Shown here: positions 8,048 through 11,414 of the stretch, piece after piece
Position numbering within the stretch: the stretch's first letter is position 1
Layout of the letters: each line of letters opens with the position of its first letter
Source of the DNA: Chromera velia
Taxonomy: Eukaryota; Sar; Chromeraceae
Assembly: GCA_018398765.1 (NCBI GenBank)
Contig: JAHBMJ010001258.1
Span: 1,902-13,315 of the forward strand
DNA length: 11,414 nt
Reading direction: 5' to 3'
The notes under the pieces: model-generated
Told to the model about the DNA's origin: nothing
Seen by the model: the letters and a program-made list of their open reading frames with translations, nothing else
The model's database searches: none
Program-made: the position numbers and the translations under genes

Positions 8048-8506
8048 ATTACAGGCAAAAATTATAATTTAAATTACAGACCATATTATCATGCAAATTA
8101 CAACCCATATTACAGACTAAATTATATCTCATATTACATGCCAAATTATAAGCTAAATTACAGACCGAAATATAAGGTGTATTACTAAATTACCTGCCAT
8201 ATTACATGCTAAATAATAGCCTAAATTACAGGCAAAATTACAGTTTGTATTACAATCCGTATTACAAACCATATTACAGGCCGTATTACAGGTTAAATTA
8301 CAAGCTGAATTACAGACCAAATTGCATGTTGTATTACCAAATTATAGGCCGTATTACAGGCCATATTACAGACCAAATTACAGACCAAATTACAAAGCAA
8401 ATTACACGCTAAATTACAGCCCGAATTACAGACCAAATTACAGACCAAATTGCAGCTCGAATTACAGACCAAATTACAGACCAAATTACAGCTCTAATTA
8501 CAGACC
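8048..8506 (+). repeat. 12-bp minisatellite, AAATTACAGACC type
   Basis: About 35-40 degenerate units of AAATTACAGRCC or ATATTACAGRCC run in one direction, with occasional length changes. Because the unit is 12 bp it reads as a four-residue repeat on both strands (Asn-Tyr-Arg-Pro on plus, Val-Cys-Asn-Leu on minus). The plus-strand reading changes frame twice and has stops near 8186-8216, so I treat it as non-coding satellite. Confidence 0.88.
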
Positions 8507-8640
8507 AAATTACACTTGTAATACGATTTCACATTTTATATTACAACCTAAATTACACTTGTAATACGGTTTTACATTTCATATTATAACCAAAATTACA
8601 CTTGTAATACGATTTCATATTTCATATTACAGCCCAAATT
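8507..8640 (+). repeat. 43-bp higher-order repeat, three copies
   Basis: AAATTACACTTGTAATACG begins at 8507, at 8550 (one G/A variant follows) and at 8593, exactly 43 bp apart. A fourth start without the rest lies at 8636. Each copy carries the interrupted palindrome ATTACACTTGTAAT. The unit plainly derives from the preceding 12-bp array. Confidence 0.87.
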
Positions 8641-8659
8641 GCAGGCGAAAATTACAGAT

Positions 8660-8956
8660 CAAATGCTTTCCGGGGTCACCTTGCCGTGCCCCCGCTTTTT
8701 CGTACCTGGCTCTCTTCTTTTTCTGCTCCTTGAATCCTATGCTGCTCCATCTTTCCTTCCATATTCGTCATCCTTCCTATTCTATCCATTCTACTCCACT
8801 AATCCCTTGCTTTGACATAACACTGCTAGGTACTACTAAGTAGAGTTATACGTGTTACTGGGCCCGGCCGCACCCGGTCTTTAAGCTCCAAGGCCCGGCC
8901 CGGCGCGCGCCTTACCACATATTAGCCCAGCTAGTCCTTCACAAGCTCTAAGCAGG
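8660..8956. other. No gene seen; contains GC-rich island
   Basis: Pyrimidine-rich sequence (8690-8820) is followed by a short block at about 8860-8912 dominated by GGCCCGG and GCGCGCGCC. This block is much richer in GC than its neighbours. No open frame of note. Confidence 0.5.
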
Positions 8957-9052
8957 CCGATACTAACCGATACTCGGCCGCTTGAGAAAGAACCGATAGT
9001 CGATATTTCGATACCGATACCGATACAATACGATATCGATACGATAGCTATC
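8957..9052 (+). repeat. CCGATAC / CGATA cluster
   Basis: About ten copies of CGATA or CCGATAC are crowded in 95 bp with irregular spacing, including CGATACCGATACCGATAC near 9009-9027 and the palindrome CGATATCG just after. Whether this is a decayed simple repeat or a protein-binding array cannot be told from sequence. Confidence 0.6.
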
Positions 9053-9258
9053 CCTAGCTAGAATTAAACCCACAATTTCTGAGAGAAAAACTCATATACA
9101 GACCTAGACACAGACAATGATTCAAAGTTAAAGCGGGATGTTAATATCATATTATGATACTATTATCGTTTTTAATCGTTTTTTATGCAAAGAAAGAAAA
9201 TGGAGACTCCTCAGACTTATTTTAACTCTTAGTCTTAATAATTGAGGCCTAGATTAAG

Positions 9259-9717
9259 CCCTGCAAAAAATGTTAGAAAAGTGATAGAAAAATAATAGAA
9301 AAGTTGTTAGAAAAGTGATAGAAACCTAGTAAAAAACTGATAGAAAAGTGATAGAAATTCAAATTTCTAACATTTTCTGTAATTTCTATCAAATGCTAGA
9401 AATGTTAGAAAAATGATAGAAATTTAAATCAAATTTCTATTACTTTTCTAATAACTTTTCTATCACTTTTCTAACATTTCTAATATTTGATAGAAATTGA
9501 GTATCATTATCATTATCATATGCCATCGCCATCGGCCTATAAATAGGATTAAATAGGCGTTTAGCATTCGGCGGCAACGCACGATTGAGGCAGTTTGGTT
9601 CTTTATACCGTCTAATTTCTATCACTTTTCTAACTTTAAATTTCTATCAGTTTTCTATCACTTTTCTATCACTTTACTAACAACTTTTCTATCACTTTTC
9701 TAACATTTTTTGCAGGG
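9259..9717. mobile_element. Non-autonomous TIR element, about 459 bp
   Basis: The first 33 bases (9259-9291, starting CCCTGCAAAAAATGTTAG) are an exact reverse complement of the last 33 (9685-9717). Weaker inverted similarity extends inward through repeated GTTAGAAAAGTGATAGAAA units and their reverse complements. The left half is itself palindromic (about 9263-9480), which suggests nesting or a foldback history. The unique core (about 9490-9610) has no transposase. A flanking imperfect 13-bp direct repeat GGCCTAGATTAAG / GGCCTAGCCTAAG (9246-9258, 9724-9736) is offset by six bases on the right, so the target duplication is unproven. TTAA lies one base outside the left CCC end but TTAC outside the right, so a piggyBac-type origin is only a guess. 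Confidence 0.72.
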
Positions 9718-10414
9718 TTACCTGGCCTAGCCTAAGGGTCCTACCTCCACTCTATTGAAAGGGAAAAAAAAATCGAAATTTCGAAAATAAACAGATTTTT
9801 TTCTTTTTTTTCATACTAGTACTAGCTTTCACAGTACAAGTTCCCTAGCAAGTTCCACTTTCGTTTCTAGTTTCGTTTACTCTCAAAGTAGACTCAAACC
9901 TAGCTCTGAACCTTTGCACGGCTACCAAAGATATAATCTGAGGTTCATTATGCATGACGAGCATCATAAACAAAAAAAAATTAAGATTGCTTTTCAAGCT
10001 ATAGAGTGCAGGACCACTGCAGGTAGCTGGGGCCTACAGGTCTTAACACTTTATTGTGCCAATGATCTTCACATATACGGATACTCTAACAAAATGTCAA
10101 ATATTTTAAATTGCTGATTATATATATTGTTAAAAACAATTAGTCTATGACAGTATAGTGGTTAAAAGTATCACTTTACGTGTGAAATATGCCCCAAAAT
10201 AGTCACGACTGAAAATAAATGTGTACACGTACATATATGCATGTAAGCGCGGCGGCAAGGCCCCTAGCAAGGCCCAGATTACCATTATAACAGGCCGTAA
10301 ACTAGGCCGCAAAGCGCCAGACCGTCTCAGACTGGCGAATTACGGCTACTGGCATATATAGAAAAAGACCACTTTTCAAAATGTTATTTGGTTACGCATC
10401 GCTTCGGTAAGGGC
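9718..10414. other. AT-rich spacer, no convincing gene
   Basis: A few small structures only: ATTGTTAAAAACAAT palindrome at about 10127-10141; a tRNA D-arm-like GTATAGTGGTTA near 10153-10164 without a matching T-arm; and a CGCCAG...CTGGCG hairpin at 10315-10337. The open frame at 9914-10117 has no ATG at its start and unremarkable composition. Confidence 0.45.
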
Positions 10415-10669
10415 TTAAGCGCGCAGAATTTGCCTGGCTAAATCCCTAGTTGGTGTCACGTGGGGAAGGGGGCCAAGGGCGTGCAACAGCGCTTTTGAGG
10501 AGGCCCAGAGGTCAACCGGCATGCATTTTTGAGCCATCCGATGGAACACAAACACAAAAAAATGCATCTGTGCCTCACATTTGGTCGCCTGGAATGGCTC
10601 TGCGTTGTAGTCCGCTGTAGAAAAGTGCGTAAGGTTTTTTCGGATTATTCCGAGTCCCAACTCAATCAC
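10415..10669 (-). other. Minus-strand open frame of unknown status (84 codons)
   Basis: The frame is open between stops and starts only with GTG; the first ATG lies well inside. Composition is balanced and protein-like (for example FHRMAQKCMPVDLWASS), unlike the low-complexity frames around it. The open frame immediately upstream on this strand (10974 to 10666) ends in ATGTGA overlapping it. It could be an exon of a minus-strand gene, a decayed fragment or chance. I do not recognise it and do not call it a gene. Confidence 0.25.
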
Positions 10670-10679
10670 ATCCAGGTCT

Positions 10680-11414
10680 CAACCTCTGACTCAGAAGGGG
10701 AAAAGTAATGCGCTGCCGTTACAAAAGAAGAGAAAGAAGATCGAAAAGAAAAAAGAGGAAGGAGAAGGCAAAAAGTAAGAAGGAAAGGAACTATGAGAGG
10801 AGGTACTGCCCATTGCCTGCAGCCGATATGCTCTAATCCTCCCGGCCGACTCGGTGTCTCTCTTTCCCGGCGTCTTACAGTTTCCTTACCTCTTTCCCTT
10901 CCATTCTGAATCACCCTGTCACCTTCCTTCAGCTGTATAGTGAGTTTCACTCTCCGGGCCCGCAACTCCTTCATTCTTCTTTCCTTCCTTCTGTCAATGC
11001 AGGCATATCAAATGAGTCAGATCTACACACTGCAGGGACTGTGTGCATGTATTTCCCTTCCCTTCTCTTCAACCGATTTCTTCATTCTTCTCTCCTTCTT
11101 TCATTCCCTTTTAAATTTCTTTCTTTCCACCACAGTCACTGTGGCACCACTCGAGTCCCAACATCATCGATCCAACATCGTTCAGTCGATTGAGAGAGAC
11201 GGAGAGAGACAGTTTCCTTTCTCGCTTCACAGGAAACGCGTCTTCATCGTTTCTTTCCTTCATTTCTTCCTTCCAACTTCTACCCCGATTACACAAAATT
11301 CCGTCATTGTTACTCATTGAATCATCAACCAAACAGTTCCCTCATGCACCCTGAATAAATGAACGGGAAAAAGGAAGGCTGACCCACCAAGCTCACTCCC
11401 ATTCCCCCCCCCCC
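10680..11414. other. Compositionally gene-like right edge, gene not resolved
   Basis: Strong purine/pyrimidine asymmetry returns here. On plus, GTGAGT at 10940 and a pyrimidine tract ending in AATGCAG at 11002 would delimit a 63-nt intron with the same TGCAG ending as the six QDPR introns; another CTGCAG follows at 11036. On minus, short open frames exist at 10974-10666 and 11332-11111. None shows a recognisable domain, so both strand and product stay open. The window ends in a run of C. Confidence 0.3.

Noticed and set aside
8040-8640. CRISPR-like array, because of regular short repeats
   Set aside because: There are no unique spacers; the units are contiguous 12-bp and 43-bp tandem repeats in a eukaryotic setting.
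9259-9717. piggyBac-type assignment from CCCT ends and TTAA
   Set aside because: The left TTAA is one base off and the right side reads TTAC, so the diagnostic TTAA duplication is not present.

Overview
The window reads as nuclear DNA from a eukaryote, most likely a unicellular alga or related protist. I infer this from a spliced housekeeping gene whose six introns all end in TGCAG, pyrimidine-rich microsatellite-laden introns, a very low-complexity Q/E/RGG protein, and a long repeat-filled stretch. I cannot fix the species. A stramenopile alga would fit, but that is a weak inference.

Region 1 (1-5840) is the gene-bearing half. A large open frame on the minus strand starts at 1841 and runs off the left edge (at least 613 codons, no stop). 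It codes for a poly-Gln, acidic, RGG-ended protein that I do not recognise. About 670 bp away a divergent plus-strand gene starts at 2513. I reconstructed it from seven exons as quinoid dihydropteridine reductase (QDPR): the exons sum to 780 nt, giving 259 residues with the Gly-rich NADH loop, Asp35, VAGG and the catalytic Tyr149/Lys153 pair. The two genes may share a promoter region (1842-2512) that holds a GC-rich imperfect inverted repeat. QDPR recycles tetrahydrobiopterin for aromatic amino acid hydroxylases. No partner gene lies in the window.

Region 2 (5841-10400) is AT-rich and I see no convincing gene in it. It is made of unrelated repeat families: a 529-bp terminal-inverted-repeat element flanked by a perfect 10-bp direct repeat (6564-7092); an AAATTACTT-type array (about 7309-7432); a 12-bp minisatellite (about 8048-8506) that passes into an exact 43-bp higher-order repeat (8507-8640); a CGATAC-rich patch (about 8957-9052); and a second terminal-inverted-repeat element with 33-bp perfect ends (9259-9717). 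No transposase was found, so the elements look non-autonomous.

Region 3 (10400-11414) has two modest minus-strand open frames of unknown worth. From about 10.7 kb it returns to the purine/pyrimidine-asymmetric style of the gene half, including splice-like signals on the plus strand. The edge of another gene may lie here, but I could not establish one. I found no RNA gene, CRISPR array or clearly novel multi-gene system.
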